The position numbers were made by a program, and so were the translations under genes. A DNA stretch of 64,000 bases from Algoriphagus oliviformis (lineage in GTDB: Bacteria; Bacteroidota; Bacteroidia; Cytophagales; Cyclobacteriaceae): contig NZ_JAFKCT010000004.1 of the NCBI RefSeq assembly GCF_017254915.1, positions 248,001-312,000 of the forward strand. The letters run 5' to 3'. The number at the start of each line of letters is the position of its first letter. The stretch's first letter is position 1. Positions 26,086 to 35,340 of the stretch are shown here, one piece after another. The notes under the pieces are model-generated. The model made no database searches. It saw only the letters and a program-made list of their open reading frames with translations, and was not told the DNA's origin.

Positions 26086-26815
26086 ACTTTTTGCTGGAGT
26101 GCTGGCACTCTTGGTCATCACCTTGGCGGGCTGCGCCAAAAAAGTAGTGCTCTATGAGGGAGAGGGCCAGATGGAGGAATTCCAACCTGTTCAGGCACAA
26201 TACGACTACCTCAGCGCCAAAGCGAAGATCGTCATCGAGGAGGAGTCCGGCAAGATCACCCGCGGCACGCTAAACCTCCGCGCCAAAAAAGACAGCGTCC
26301 TTTGGTTCACCATGTCGCCGGGGATGGGAATGGAAGCGATCCGGGGCTTTTTCACCCAGGACAAAATCCAAATCCGGGATCGGGTGGGTCAGGATGACAT
26401 CGACCTTACCTATGCGGACTTCGAGAAGTTTTATGGGCTAAAGCTCTCCCTGGAGCTCTTCCAAAATGTCCTTTGGGCAAATACGCCTTTTGAATTTGAC
26501 TACCAAGACCGACTGGTACGGGTGGGCAAAAAGTTTGAGCTGACCCAGGTACGGGACAATGTCCGCTACTTTTCCAAGGTCGAGACCAGCCATGGCAAGG
26601 TCTCCGAGCTGGTGAGCAATTCCCTCGACGACCGGGGTTCGGTATTGGCCAGCTTCCCCAAGTTTCAGGATGCGGCCTCGCAGCCTTTTCCGGCAGAGGT
26701 GCTCTTCAAGCTGGCCTACCAGCTTCCCGAAGGCGGACAAAACACCATCATCCATGTGGAGTGGACTTCGATTGACCCCAACTCCCAAGCCCTGAGCTTT
26801 CCCTTCAGATTCTGA
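26078..26815 (+). CDS. DUF4292 lipoprotein
   Basis: This 245-residue protein has the lipobox LAGC (Cys19) and a mature part rich in long beta strands: YDYLSAKAKIVIEEESGK, SVLWFTMSPGMGMEAIRGF, then FELTQVRDNVRYF. This is the DUF4292 pattern, a LolA/LolB-like half-barrel that could carry a lipid. It is presumably anchored in the outer membrane facing the periplasm. Its location between the TPR protein and the EnvC-like protein is recurrent in Bacteroidota as I recall it. Function not established. Confidence 0.9.
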   Translation: MNRLFAGVLALLVITLAGCAKKVVLYEGEGQMEEFQPVQAQYDYLSAKAKIVIEEESGKITRGTLNLRAKKDSVLWFTMSPGMGMEAIRGFFTQDKIQIRDRVGQDDIDLTYADFEKFYGLKLSLELFQNVLWANTPFEFDYQDRLVRVGKKFELTQVRDNVRYFSKVETSHGKVSELVSNSLDDRGSVLASFPKFQDAASQPFPAEVLFKLAYQLPEGGQNTIIHVEWTSIDPNSQALSFPFRF

Positions 26816-26820
26816 TTTCC

Positions 26821-28062
26821 ATGCGGATTTATAGATTTATCGCTTTCGTAGTACTGTTTCTTTTCGCGTGGAATGCGGAGACTTTTTCGCAGACCAAAAA
26901 AACCCGGGAAGAACTCGAACGGGAAAAAGCAGAAGTCCAGGCACGCCTGAGGGAGTTTGACGCCATCCTCAAGCAGACCACCGCAAACAAGAAAACCTCG
27001 CTGGGAGAGCTCAACGCGCTCACTCGGCAGTTTCAAACCCAAAACCGTCTCGTCAACACCCTGGATCGCGAAATCCGCCTCATCAACCAGGAAATATCCG
27101 ATACCGAAAAGAAAATCTCCGACCTGGAATCCCAGCTCAAGGAGCTCAAAGCCGAGTATGCCCGCATGATCTATTCCTCCTCCAAGATCAACCGGGGGCT
27201 CTCCATCGTCGCCTTTGTCTTCAGCTCCGGCAACTTCAACCAGCTCTACATGAGACTGAAATACCTGCGTCAATACAGCGAAAGCCGCAAGCAGCAGGCC
27301 GCCCAGATCGAGAAACTTTCCCTCGAACTGGCCGACCAGCGGGCGCTGCTGGACGAGCGCAAAGCTGACAAGGTCGTCGTGCTGCAAGAGGAGCAAAAGG
27401 AAAAAGCAGAACTGGAGCGCTTGAGAAAAAGCCAGCAGGGCGTCGTCAACACCCTTTCGAAAAAAGAACGGGACATCCAGCGCCAGATCGCCGCTACCAA
27501 AAAACAGCAGGATCAGCTCAACAAGATGATCAAGCAGGTGATCGAGGAAGAAATCCGAAGAGCCGAGGCCGAGGCCAAAAAGGCCAACAGCACCACGACC
27601 AAAAAAGCCGGTACGAGCATGCCGATGACCCCGGAGGCAGCGGCGCTTTCCAGCTCATTTGCAGGCAACAAGGGCAAGCTGCCCTGGCCGGTCGAGACGG
27701 GCTTTGTCACCCAGCGCTACGGTACCTACCCTCACCCCACGCTGAAGGGCATCACCCTCGACAGCGACGGCATAGACATCCGTACCCAGCCCAACTCCAA
27801 CGTGAGGGCGGTTTTTGACGGCACGGTGACCAAGATCACCACCATGCCAGGATACGGCGGTACCGTGATCATCAAGCACGGCGAATACTACACCATGTAC
27901 AGCCGCCTGAAAAACATCAGCGTCAAATCCGGCCAAACCGTAAAGGCAAAAGACATCATCGGCCAAGTGGGGCAAAACGCCGAGGGCGAGTCTGAGGTCC
28001 ATTTCCAGACCTGGAAAGGCCTGCAGATCATGGATCCCGCAACATGGATTACGTCCAGATAG
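26821..28062 (+). CDS. EnvC-like protein with degenerate M23/LytM domain
   Basis: This 413-residue protein has a short signal sequence (ending ETFSQ), a long coiled coil (about residues 22-245, dense in K, E, Q and L), a linker, then a LytM/M23 beta-domain (about 275-410). Active M23 enzymes need a HxxxD first zinc pair and a later HxH. Here the first site reads LDSDGIDIR without the histidine, and the last reads EVHFQTW with one histidine only. It is therefore probably a non-catalytic activator of amidases, as for EnvC in Escherichia coli. It is periplasmic and last in the TPR-DUF4292 operon. Confidence 0.9.
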   Translation: MRIYRFIAFVVLFLFAWNAETFSQTKKTREELEREKAEVQARLREFDAILKQTTANKKTSLGELNALTRQFQTQNRLVNTLDREIRLINQEISDTEKKISDLESQLKELKAEYARMIYSSSKINRGLSIVAFVFSSGNFNQLYMRLKYLRQYSESRKQQAAQIEKLSLELADQRALLDERKADKVVVLQEEQKEKAELERLRKSQQGVVNTLSKKERDIQRQIAATKKQQDQLNKMIKQVIEEEIRRAEAEAKKANSTTTKKAGTSMPMTPEAAALSSSFAGNKGKLPWPVETGFVTQRYGTYPHPTLKGITLDSDGIDIRTQPNSNVRAVFDGTVTKITTMPGYGGTVIIKHGEYYTMYSRLKNISVKSGQTVKAKDIIGQVGQNAEGESEVHFQTWKGLQIMDPATWITSR

Positions 28063-28113
28063 CCGTGAAATTCGTATGTTCATAAAAAAGACCGATTGTC
28101 GCTAGCCTTATTT

Positions 28114-28143
28114 TTGGCTAAGAGAGTGACAGTTGTATCTTTG
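28114..28143 (+). promoter_or_regulatory. Bacteroidota promoter of the tatA operon
   Basis: TTG (28114-28116, within TTTTTG), a 19-bp spacer and TATCTTTG (28136-28143) match the -33/-7 consensus. The tatA ATG is 33 bp downstream. A 5-bp inverted repeat TAGCC-N8-GGCTA (28103-28120) straddles the -33 box and might be a weak operator or a remnant terminator. Confidence 0.72.
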
Positions 28144-28176
28144 TAATCCTTTATATCCTTAAACAAATACACCATC

Positions 28177-28374
28177 ATGACTACATTAGGTTTCATTCAA
28201 AACATGGGCGGGGGTTCGATCGTGTTGATCATTGTCGTAATCCTTTTGCTGTTTGGTGCTAAAAGGATCCCTGAATTGGCCCGCGGACTGGGTCGTGGCA
28301 TCAGAGAGTTCAAAGACGCCACCAAGGAAATTCAGAACGATCTGGAAGATGGGCTGAAAGACAAGAAGAAGTAA
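28177..28374 (+). CDS. tatA: Twin-arginine translocase subunit TatA/E
   Basis: This 65-residue protein has a short N-terminal segment, one transmembrane helix (about residues 13-28), the FGAKRIPELARGLGRGIREF amphipathic helix and a charged tail ending KDKKK. This is the standard TatA layout and length. TatA oligomers form the pore for folded proteins bearing twin-arginine signals. tatC is not in this window. It has its own promoter and lies 18 bp upstream of gatA, so the operon is tatA-gatA-lytic transglycosylase. Confidence 0.93.
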   Translation: MTTLGFIQNMGGGSIVLIIVVILLLFGAKRIPELARGLGRGIREFKDATKEIQNDLEDGLKDKKK

Positions 28375-28392
28375 TCCCCTAAGCCAATACCC

Positions 28393-29820
28393 TTGGAAAA
28401 ATTCGGTTCATTCGACGAAATCAAAAAATCGCTCGAAAAGAAGGAAACTGATTGCCGGGCAATCGTCACTCATTATCTACAGAACATCACGACGAAGGCG
28501 CATCTCAACGCCTTCGTTGAAGTTTATAAGGACTCCGCTCTAGCCAAGGCTGACCTGATCGACGAGAAAATCGCGAAGGGAAAGGCCGGAAAACTTGCCG
28601 GCATGGTCATCGGCATCAAGGATGTCCTCAACTATGCCGGACACGAGTCCAACGCCTCCTCGGCCATCCTCAAGGGCTATCAAGCCCAATTCACCACCAC
28701 TGCCATCCAGAGACTGATCGCCGAAGACGCCATCATCATCGGCCGACTCAACTGCGACGAATTTGGAATGGGCAGCTCCAACGAAAACTCCGCCCACGGC
28801 AAGGTTCTCAACGCCCTCGACGAGACCCGCGTGCCTGGAGGGTCTTCCGGAGGCTCTGCGGTAGCCGTTCAGGCCAACCTCTGCACCGTGTCTCTCGGAA
28901 CGGACACCGGCGGCTCCGTCCGCCAGCCCGCGGCATTCACCGGCGTGATTGGGATGAAGCCTACCTATTCGAGGGTCTCCCGCTGGGGGCTCATCGCCTA
29001 CGCTTCCACCTTTGACACGATCGGGATCTTTTCCACCACGGTCAAAGACAACGCGCTGGTGATGGAAGTCATCGCAGGCCACGACGAGTTTGACAGCACT
29101 TCTTCGCGGAAGCCCGTCATGCACTACAGTGAGCTACTGCACTTTGAGAAAAAAGTAAAGGTCGCCTACCTCAAGGAAACCATGGAGTCTCCAGCGCTCC
29201 AGCCTGAAATCAGGAAAAACACGCTGGATATATTGGAAAAACTCCAAGCCGAAGGACACGAGGTCAAGGAGGTGCAGTTTCCGCTGCTGAAGTATCTGCT
29301 GCCTACCTACTACATCCTCACCACGGCCGAAGCCAGCTCCAACCTCTCCCGCTTTGACGGGGTGAAATACGGCTACCGTACGCCAAACGCCCACAACCTC
29401 GAAAGCATGTACAAGCTTACCCGCAGCGAAGGCTTCGGCGAAGAGGTGAAAAGAAGGATCATGCTGGGGACCTTTGTCCTTTCAGCAAGTTATTATGATG
29501 CCTATTTCACCAAGGCACAGAAGGTCAGAAGGTTGATAAAAGATTTTACCGAAAATCTTTTGGATGATTTTGACTATATTATTATGCCAACCACGCCCTC
29601 CACGGCGTTTAAGTTTGGTGAGCACAGTGGCGATCCTGTGGCGATGTATCTGGAGGACCTCTTCACCGTACAAGCCTCGGTATCAGGAGTTCCGGCGATC
29701 TCCATCCCCAACGGCAGCGACGATTCTGGCATGCCGATTGGACTACAGGTGATATCCAACTCCTTCAAAGAAGCTGAACTGTATAGCTTCAGTAACTATT
29801 TGACCAAATTGACCTCTTAA
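28393..29820 (+). CDS. gatA: Aspartyl/glutamyl-tRNA amidotransferase subunit A
   Basis: This 475-residue amidase-signature enzyme has the Ser-cis-Ser-Lys triad Lys76, Ser151 and Ser175 in GIKDVLN, PGGSSGGSA and GTDTGGSVRQPA, with spacing equal to characterised GatA. It releases ammonia from glutamine for GatB to convert Glu-tRNA(Gln) or Asp-tRNA(Asn). It starts at a TTG (28393): the first in-frame ATG is at residue 71, inside the fold, so TTG is needed. gatB and gatC are not adjacent, which is common outside Firmicutes. Confidence 0.94.
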   Translation: MEKFGSFDEIKKSLEKKETDCRAIVTHYLQNITTKAHLNAFVEVYKDSALAKADLIDEKIAKGKAGKLAGMVIGIKDVLNYAGHESNASSAILKGYQAQFTTTAIQRLIAEDAIIIGRLNCDEFGMGSSNENSAHGKVLNALDETRVPGGSSGGSAVAVQANLCTVSLGTDTGGSVRQPAAFTGVIGMKPTYSRVSRWGLIAYASTFDTIGIFSTTVKDNALVMEVIAGHDEFDSTSSRKPVMHYSELLHFEKKVKVAYLKETMESPALQPEIRKNTLDILEKLQAEGHEVKEVQFPLLKYLLPTYYILTTAEASSNLSRFDGVKYGYRTPNAHNLESMYKLTRSEGFGEEVKRRIMLGTFVLSASYYDAYFTKAQKVRRLIKDFTENLLDDFDYIIMPTTPSTAFKFGEHSGDPVAMYLEDLFTVQASVSGVPAISIPNGSDDSGMPIGLQVISNSFKEAELYSFSNYLTKLTS

Positions 29821-29832
29821 AACAAACTATTG

Positions 29833-31218
29833 ATGAAAAAGTCTTTGCGCAGCGTAATCATTCCGGTACTAGTCACTTGCATGATCCCTCTGACCGAAGC
29901 TTTCTCTCAAGAAGAGCCCCTGGAAGCTGCGGTACTGATCTCAGAAGAGGTCTTGCCCAACTACCACTACGAATACGTCCCGGACTTCACCTACGCGGAA
30001 GTCGAGCAGCGGATCAAGTCCATGAAAACGGGCATGCCTTTCGAGCTCAACGACAAGATTTTTTCTTTCATCCAGTACTTCACCGTCCGCAACAGGGACT
30101 ACACCAAGATGGTGCTGGCGCGAAAGGACATCTATTTCCCCCTTTTCGAATCTACCCTCGAAAAGCATGAGATGCCTGCGGAAATCGAGTACCTCTCCAT
30201 CGTCGAGTCAGGACTAGATCCGCAGATCAAGAGCCGAGTCGGCGCTATGGGCCTTTGGCAATTTATGCCCGCCACGGGCAGGATGTATGGCATGGAGGTC
30301 AACTCCGACGTGGACGACCGCATGGATCCCGAGCTCTCCACAGAGGCGGCAGCCAAGTATCTGAAGTCGCTCTATCGGATGTTTGGAGATTGGGAAGTGG
30401 CCCTCGCTGCGTACAATTGTGGACCGGGCAACGTCAGAAAAGCAATCCGAAGATCCGGGGGAAAGAAGACCTTTTGGGGTATCTATAACTACCTCCCCAA
30501 AGAGACCCGCAGCTACGTGCCGCAGTTTCAGGCTTTCCTCTATGTGCTCAACAATCTGGAGGCCCACAATTTCAGTTTGGAAGAGCCCACCTATCCCATC
30601 GAATACGAAAAGATCAGATTTGACCGCGCATTCAGCCTGGACCGCTTGTCTGAGCTGACCGAAATATGCATTGGAGACCTGGAGCATCTAAACCCCTCCA
30701 TCAAACGCAGAAACATCCCGGAGAGCAACCGCAGCATGCAGGTCAGAATCCCGAAATCCAAAGCCCTGTATCTCAAGGAAAACCTGGCCTGGATAGGAGA
30801 TTCCCTCGGCAGCCAACCTACCGTGTTGCTGGCCTCCAACTCAGCCAACCTGGTCACCGTGGAAAAAGCCGTCGCTTCCAGCACCTCAAACCGCATCGCC
30901 TATCGGGTAAGATCGGGAGATGTGCTTGGCAAAATCGCCTCCAGACACGGCGTGAGCGTCACCCAAGTCAAAGAGTGGAACAACCTCACCTCCAACCTGA
31001 TCAAAGTCGGCCAGACTCTCTACATCTACGACGGCAAAGCCCCGGCCTCGGAGCGCCTCGCCGAAAACTCCTCCGGCCAACTCACCTACACCGTGCGCCC
31101 CGGAGACTCGCTGTGGATCATTTCCCAAAAGCACTCCCTGACCGTGGAACACATCAAAAGGCTGAACAACCTCAACTCCAACAACATCAAGCCCGGCCAA
31201 AAACTGATCATTGGATAG
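29833..31218 (+). CDS. MltD-type lytic transglycosylase with two LysM domains
   Basis: This 461-residue protein has a signal peptide (ending AFSQ) and a lytic-transglycosylase domain (about residues 90-265), with YLSIVESGLDP (catalytic Glu125), GAMGLWQFMPATGRMYG and AAYNCGPGNV. Two C-terminal LysM repeats (about 353-400 and 418-461) begin YRVRSGDVLGKIA and YTVRPGDSLWIIS and bind peptidoglycan. It should cleave glycan strands with 1,6-anhydro ring formation in the periplasm. The ATG follows an in-frame TTG directly. It lies 12 bp after gatA, with a terminator downstream. Confidence 0.94.
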   Translation: MKKSLRSVIIPVLVTCMIPLTEAFSQEEPLEAAVLISEEVLPNYHYEYVPDFTYAEVEQRIKSMKTGMPFELNDKIFSFIQYFTVRNRDYTKMVLARKDIYFPLFESTLEKHEMPAEIEYLSIVESGLDPQIKSRVGAMGLWQFMPATGRMYGMEVNSDVDDRMDPELSTEAAAKYLKSLYRMFGDWEVALAAYNCGPGNVRKAIRRSGGKKTFWGIYNYLPKETRSYVPQFQAFLYVLNNLEAHNFSLEEPTYPIEYEKIRFDRAFSLDRLSELTEICIGDLEHLNPSIKRRNIPESNRSMQVRIPKSKALYLKENLAWIGDSLGSQPTVLLASNSANLVTVEKAVASSTSNRIAYRVRSGDVLGKIASRHGVSVTQVKEWNNLTSNLIKVGQTLYIYDGKAPASERLAENSSGQLTYTVRPGDSLWIISQKHSLTVEHIKRLNNLNSNNIKPGQKLIIG

Positions 31219-31288
31219 ACCTTCTTTTTAAGCTTCTCCATCCACCCTCAACGTAATTAAAGTAATTTAACTCAGTATTTAATTTCTA

Positions 31289-31310
31289 AAAACCGAGCAG
31301 ACTCGGTTTT
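31289..31310 (+). terminator. Terminator after the lytic transglycosylase gene
   Basis: AAAACCGAG (31289-31297), loop CAGA, CTCGGTTTT (31302-31310): a perfect 9-bp stem with a T-rich 3' arm, 70 bp past the stop. Confidence 0.8.
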
Positions 31311-31347
31311 AGTCATTAACTTGAGGTCTCGCTTAAACAAGACAACC

Positions 31348-32445
31348 ATGAAAGCCCTATCCTATATCGCAGTCATTCTGTTTTCTGCCATCCTGATCTC
31401 CTGTGGCGAAGGAGGAGGAGGCTTGGGTGAAAACTCCAAGCCCAAAGCCAGAGGATCCGTCGGAGAAATCGTCCTAGCAATCGACTCCACCAAATGGGCC
31501 GGACCCGTGGGGGATGAGCTCAGGGAGATTTTCGAAGCCGACTTGCCTGGCATGCTTCGCTCAGAGACGATGTTTAAGGTCCATCGTGTGGACCCAAGGG
31601 CTATGACCCGCATGCTGAAGATGTACACCAACCTGGTGTACGTCACCACTTTCGACGATAAGAAAGGCGGAAGCCAAGTAATCAATGCACAGTTTAGCAA
31701 AGAGTCCAAGGAAAAGGCCGCAGCGGACCCCAGCCTGTACTCCCTGAGAATGGAGGATGAGTTTGCTGCCGGACAGGAGGTGCTTTATCTGTTTGGAAAT
31801 ACCGAGGAGGAGCTCATCGCCAACCTGAAAAAGAACAAGGACCGACTGCAAAATCTCTTCGAAGTAAGAGAGCGGGGAAGGTTGGAAAAGCCGCTTTTCG
31901 CAAGGAAAAACTCCGCAGCCGAGCACGAGGCGCGCACCAAGCTGGGCATCGAGATCCAGGCGCCCGCATCCTATCAGATCGCCAAAACAAGCGAGGATTT
32001 CCTCTGGCTGAGATCCCCCTCTCCTACCGACAGACGTCCAGACATCAGCATCTTTTTCTTTGAGACCGACTATACCTCGGAGGAGCAGACCTTCCCGGCA
32101 AATATCCTGGCACTCAGGGACTCCATCGCCGGCATTCATGTATTTGGTGATCCGGAGGATCCCAGCTCTTTCATGACCAGTGAAAAACAAATCCCACCGG
32201 CTTTCCGAAACATGGTGATTAATGATAATTTTACGGTCGAAATCAGAGGCACCTGGAAGACCAACAACCTCAGCATGGGGGGGACTTACTTGGGATATGT
32301 GATGGTGGATCCGGCCAAGGGCAAGCTGTACTACATGGAGGGATTTGTCTACTTCCCCAATGAAGTCCATCGGGATGCCCTTCGCGAGATCCAGACCATC
32401 CTGCTGAATACCGACGTAAGCTGGACGGAAAACCAGGGGGCCTGA
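31348..32445 (+). CDS. DUF4837 family lipoprotein
   Basis: This 365-residue protein has the lipobox LISC (Cys19), then a glycine-rich linker and a mature alpha/beta region typical of DUF4837: GEIVLAIDSTKWAGPVGDEL near the start, then a second half with FLWLRSPSPTDRRPDISIFFFETDY, partly repeating the first. It is outer-membrane anchored by inference. Role unknown; the family is restricted to Bacteroidota. The ATG at 31348 is chosen for the lipoprotein signal. The malic enzyme gene follows after 16 bp. Confidence 0.9.
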   Translation: MKALSYIAVILFSAILISCGEGGGGLGENSKPKARGSVGEIVLAIDSTKWAGPVGDELREIFEADLPGMLRSETMFKVHRVDPRAMTRMLKMYTNLVYVTTFDDKKGGSQVINAQFSKESKEKAAADPSLYSLRMEDEFAAGQEVLYLFGNTEEELIANLKKNKDRLQNLFEVRERGRLEKPLFARKNSAAEHEARTKLGIEIQAPASYQIAKTSEDFLWLRSPSPTDRRPDISIFFFETDYTSEEQTFPANILALRDSIAGIHVFGDPEDPSSFMTSEKQIPPAFRNMVINDNFTVEIRGTWKTNNLSMGGTYLGYVMVDPAKGKLYYMEGFVYFPNEVHRDALREIQTILLNTDVSWTENQGA

Positions 32446-32461
32446 TCTATTCCACCCAAAT

Positions 32462-34735
32462 ATGACTATCAAAATCCGCAAAGAAGACGCCCTAAACTAC
32501 CATAGCCAGGGCTCACCAGGAAAAATTGAAGTAATCCCCACCAAGCCAGTTTCCAGCCAGATCGACCTTGCGCTCGCCTACTCCCCGGGAGTCGCCGAGC
32601 CGTGCAAAGAAATCGCCATCGATCCGGAAAACAGCTACAAATACACTGCTAAAGGCAACCTCGTCGCGGTCATCTCCAACGGTACCGCCGTGCTTGGCCT
32701 TGGCGACATCGGAGCAGCCGCATCCAAACCCGTGATGGAAGGAAAGGGAGTCCTTTTCAAGAAGTTTGCGGGAATCGACGTCTTTGACCTAGAAGTCGAC
32801 GAAAAAGACCCCAAAAAACTCATCCAGATCATCAAGTCACTGGAACCCACTTTTGGGGGAATCAACCTGGAAGACATCAAAGCCCCGGAGTGCTTTGAGA
32901 TCGAGCAGACCCTGAAGCAGGAGATGAACATCCCCGTGATGCACGACGACCAGCACGGCACTGCGATCATCTCTGGCGCAGCCCTGATGAATGCGCTGGA
33001 AATCGTGGGCAAAAAAATCGACGAGATCAAGCTCGTCGTGAGTGGAGCAGGCGCTGCGGCGATTTCCTGCCTTCGCTTCTACGTCAGCCTCGGAGTGAAG
33101 CGTGAAAACATCATCGCCTGCGACAAGGACGGCGTGATCCGCACTGACCGCCCGGGACTCTCGGACATCCACCGCGAATTTGCCACCACCAAAGACATCC
33201 ACCACATCCGCGAGGCCCTGCCCGGAGCGGACGTGTTTTTGGGCCTTTCCGCCGGCAACATCATCACCCAGGAGATGATCCTGTCCATGGCGCCAGACCC
33301 CATCGTTTTTGCCCTGGCTAATCCAGATCCAGAAATCTCCTACGAGCTCGCAGTGGCTACCCGCAAGGACGTGATCATGGCCACCGGCCGCTCCGACCAT
33401 CCCAACCAAGTCAACAACGTATTGGGTTTTCCCTACATTTTCCGGGGAGCGCTGGACGTGAGGGCGACCGCCATCAACGAAGAAATGAAGCTGGCCGCGG
33501 CACATGCCATCGCCAAGCTGGCAAAAGAACCGGTCCCTGAAATCGTGAACAAAGCTTACGGAGACTCCAATTTGGCTTTTGGAAGGCTCTATCTCATCCC
33601 GAAGCCGGTGGACCCGAGACTCATCACCACCATCGCTCCGGCGGTGGCCAAGGCGGCGATAGATTCCGGCGTAGCCAAAAAGCTCATCCATGACTGGGAA
33701 GCCTACGAGCTCGATCTCCAAAAGCGCATCGGTATCGACCAGCGACTCATGTCCATCGTCATCGGCCGGGCGAAAAAAGACCCGAAACGGGTGGTATTTG
33801 GCGAGGCGGACAACCTCAAGATCCTCAAAGCAGCCCAAATTCTGCGCGACGAAAAAATCGCCATACCGATCCTGCTGGGCAATCGGGAGCGAATCCTGGA
33901 ACTGATCGAGGGCAACGCCCTGGACCTCACCCAGGTGACGATCATCGATCCGGTGGAGGAGCATGCGATGATCGAGAAATTCTCCAAAATCCTCTACAAA
34001 AAGCGCCAGCGCAAAGGCATGACGATCTTCGACGCGAAAAGGCTGGTAAGAGAGCGAAACTACTTCGGCGCTTTGATGGTGGAAACAGGCTCTGCCGATG
34101 CCTTTATCTCCGGACTTACCCGCGACTATCCAAAGACCATTTTGCCTTCCCTACATACCATCGGTGTCAAAGAAGGGGTAAATCGCGTGGCGGGGATGTA
34201 CATCATGAACACGCCAAAAGGGCCCTATTTCCTGGCTGACGCCACGGTAAACGTCAACCCTACAGCGGAGGAACTCTGCGATATCATCGGCTTGACTGCC
34301 AATGCCGTGAAGTTTTTCAACATGGAACCCAAGATTGCTTTGCTTTCCTACTCCAACTTTGGCTCCGCCCAAGGGGAAATCCCCGCGAAAATGGCGAAGG
34401 CAACAGCTCTCGCGAAAGCAAAGTACCCTGAGCTGGTCATCGAGGGCGAAATGCAGGCCAACGTAGCGCTCAACCAGGAGATCCAGCGGGAAGTATATCC
34501 CTTCTCCAAGCTTGCAAAAAATGCCGTAAATACGCTGATTTTCCCAGATCTAGCCTCCAGCAACATCGCCTACAAGCTCCTCGCCGAGCTGGGCAATGCC
34601 GAAGCCATCGGGCCTATCCTCCTAGGGATGAACAAGCCCGTCCACATCCTCCAGCTGGGCAGCTCCATCCGCGAAATCGTCAACATGGTAGCCATCGCTG
34701 TGGTGGATGCCCAATCTTCCGAAGGAATACTATGA
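32462..34735 (+). CDS. maeB: NADP-dependent malic enzyme with phosphotransacetylase-like domain
   Basis: This 757-residue protein has a malic-enzyme N-terminal domain (about residues 10-160; [27 protein letters not shown]), a Rossmann domain (about 165-400; [13 protein letters not shown]) and a C-terminal region similar to phosphate acetyltransferase (about 430-757). This is the long MaeB architecture. It converts malate to pyruvate and CO2 with NADP reduction. The C-terminal part is thought to regulate the enzyme by acyl-CoA binding, not to be an active transacetylase. It overlaps ruvA by 4 bp. Confidence 0.95.
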   Translation: MTIKIRKEDALNYHSQGSPGKIEVIPTKPVSSQIDLALAYSPGVAEPCKEIAIDPENSYKYTAKGNLVAVISNGTAVLGLGDIGAAASKPVMEGKGVLFKKFAGIDVFDLEVDEKDPKKLIQIIKSLEPTFGGINLEDIKAPECFEIEQTLKQEMNIPVMHDDQHGTAIISGAALMNALEIVGKKIDEIKLVVSGAGAAAISCLRFYVSLGVKRENIIACDKDGVIRTDRPGLSDIHREFATTKDIHHIREALPGADVFLGLSAGNIITQEMILSMAPDPIVFALANPDPEISYELAVATRKDVIMATGRSDHPNQVNNVLGFPYIFRGALDVRATAINEEMKLAAAHAIAKLAKEPVPEIVNKAYGDSNLAFGRLYLIPKPVDPRLITTIAPAVAKAAIDSGVAKKLIHDWEAYELDLQKRIGIDQRLMSIVIGRAKKDPKRVVFGEADNLKILKAAQILRDEKIAIPILLGNRERILELIEGNALDLTQVTIIDPVEEHAMIEKFSKILYKKRQRKGMTIFDAKRLVRERNYFGALMVETGSADAFISGLTRDYPKTILPSLHTIGVKEGVNRVAGMYIMNTPKGPYFLADATVNVNPTAEELCDIIGLTANAVKFFNMEPKIALLSYSNFGSAQGEIPAKMAKATALAKAKYPELVIEGEMQANVALNQEIQREVYPFSKLAKNAVNTLIFPDLASSNIAYKLLAELGNAEAIGPILLGMNKPVHILQLGSSIREIVNMVAIAVVDAQSSEGIL

Positions 34736-35328
34736 TCGCATACCTGAATGGCAGACTCGTCTTCAAAGACCCCACCTACGTCATCATCGACGTGGCCGGG
34801 ATAGGCTATCAGGTCAAGATTTCCCTTCAGACATACAGCAAGATCAAAGATGAGGAGCAGATTCGGCTCCTCACCTTTTTGCATATCAAAGAGGACGCAC
34901 ATACCCTCTATGGCTTCAAAGAGGAGTCCGAAAAGAAACTTTTTCTCCTGCTCATCTCCATCACGGGAGTGGGCCCCAATACCGGCCTGATGATCCTCTC
35001 ATCGCTCAGCACCGAGGAGATCGAGCATGCCATTCTATCCGGCGATGTGGCCACCATCCAGGCCGTGAAAGGCATCGGTGCCAAGACCGCCCAGCGGATC
35101 ATTTTGGAGCTGAAAGACAAGGTCGGCAAGCAGGGCACCGGGGAAACCACCACGCCGCTAGGCTTCCTGAAAACAAGCAATAAAATCCGCGAGGAGGCGT
35201 TACAAGCCTTGATCACCTTAGGATTCCCCAAAGCCGCAGCGGAGAAAAATATCGCCCAGGCGCTCAAAAAAAGCAATGGTGAAATTTCCTTAGAAGATTT
35301 AATTAAAGCATCTTTAAAGACACTATAA
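34732..35328 (+). CDS. ruvA: Holliday junction branch migration protein RuvA
   Basis: This 198-residue protein has an N-terminal OB fold ([20 protein letters not shown]), tandem helix-hairpin-helix motifs (SITGVGPNTGLMILSSL and VKGIGAKTAQRIILEL) and a C-terminal three-helix domain that binds RuvB. It clamps Holliday junctions for RuvB-driven branch migration. The ATGA overlap with maeB indicates coupling. sprA follows after 12 bp, an arrangement I recall as common in Bacteroidota. Confidence 0.95.
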   Translation: MIAYLNGRLVFKDPTYVIIDVAGIGYQVKISLQTYSKIKDEEQIRLLTFLHIKEDAHTLYGFKEESEKKLFLLLISITGVGPNTGLMILSSLSTEEIEHAILSGDVATIQAVKGIGAKTAQRIILELKDKVGKQGTGETTTPLGFLKTSNKIREEALQALITLGFPKAAAEKNIAQALKKSNGEISLEDLIKASLKTL

Positions 35329-35340
35329 TTTGAAGCTGGA

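Noticed and set aside
32837..33964. 375-codon minus-strand frame opposite maeB
   Set aside because: Antisense to conserved malic enzyme domains; no start context or homology.
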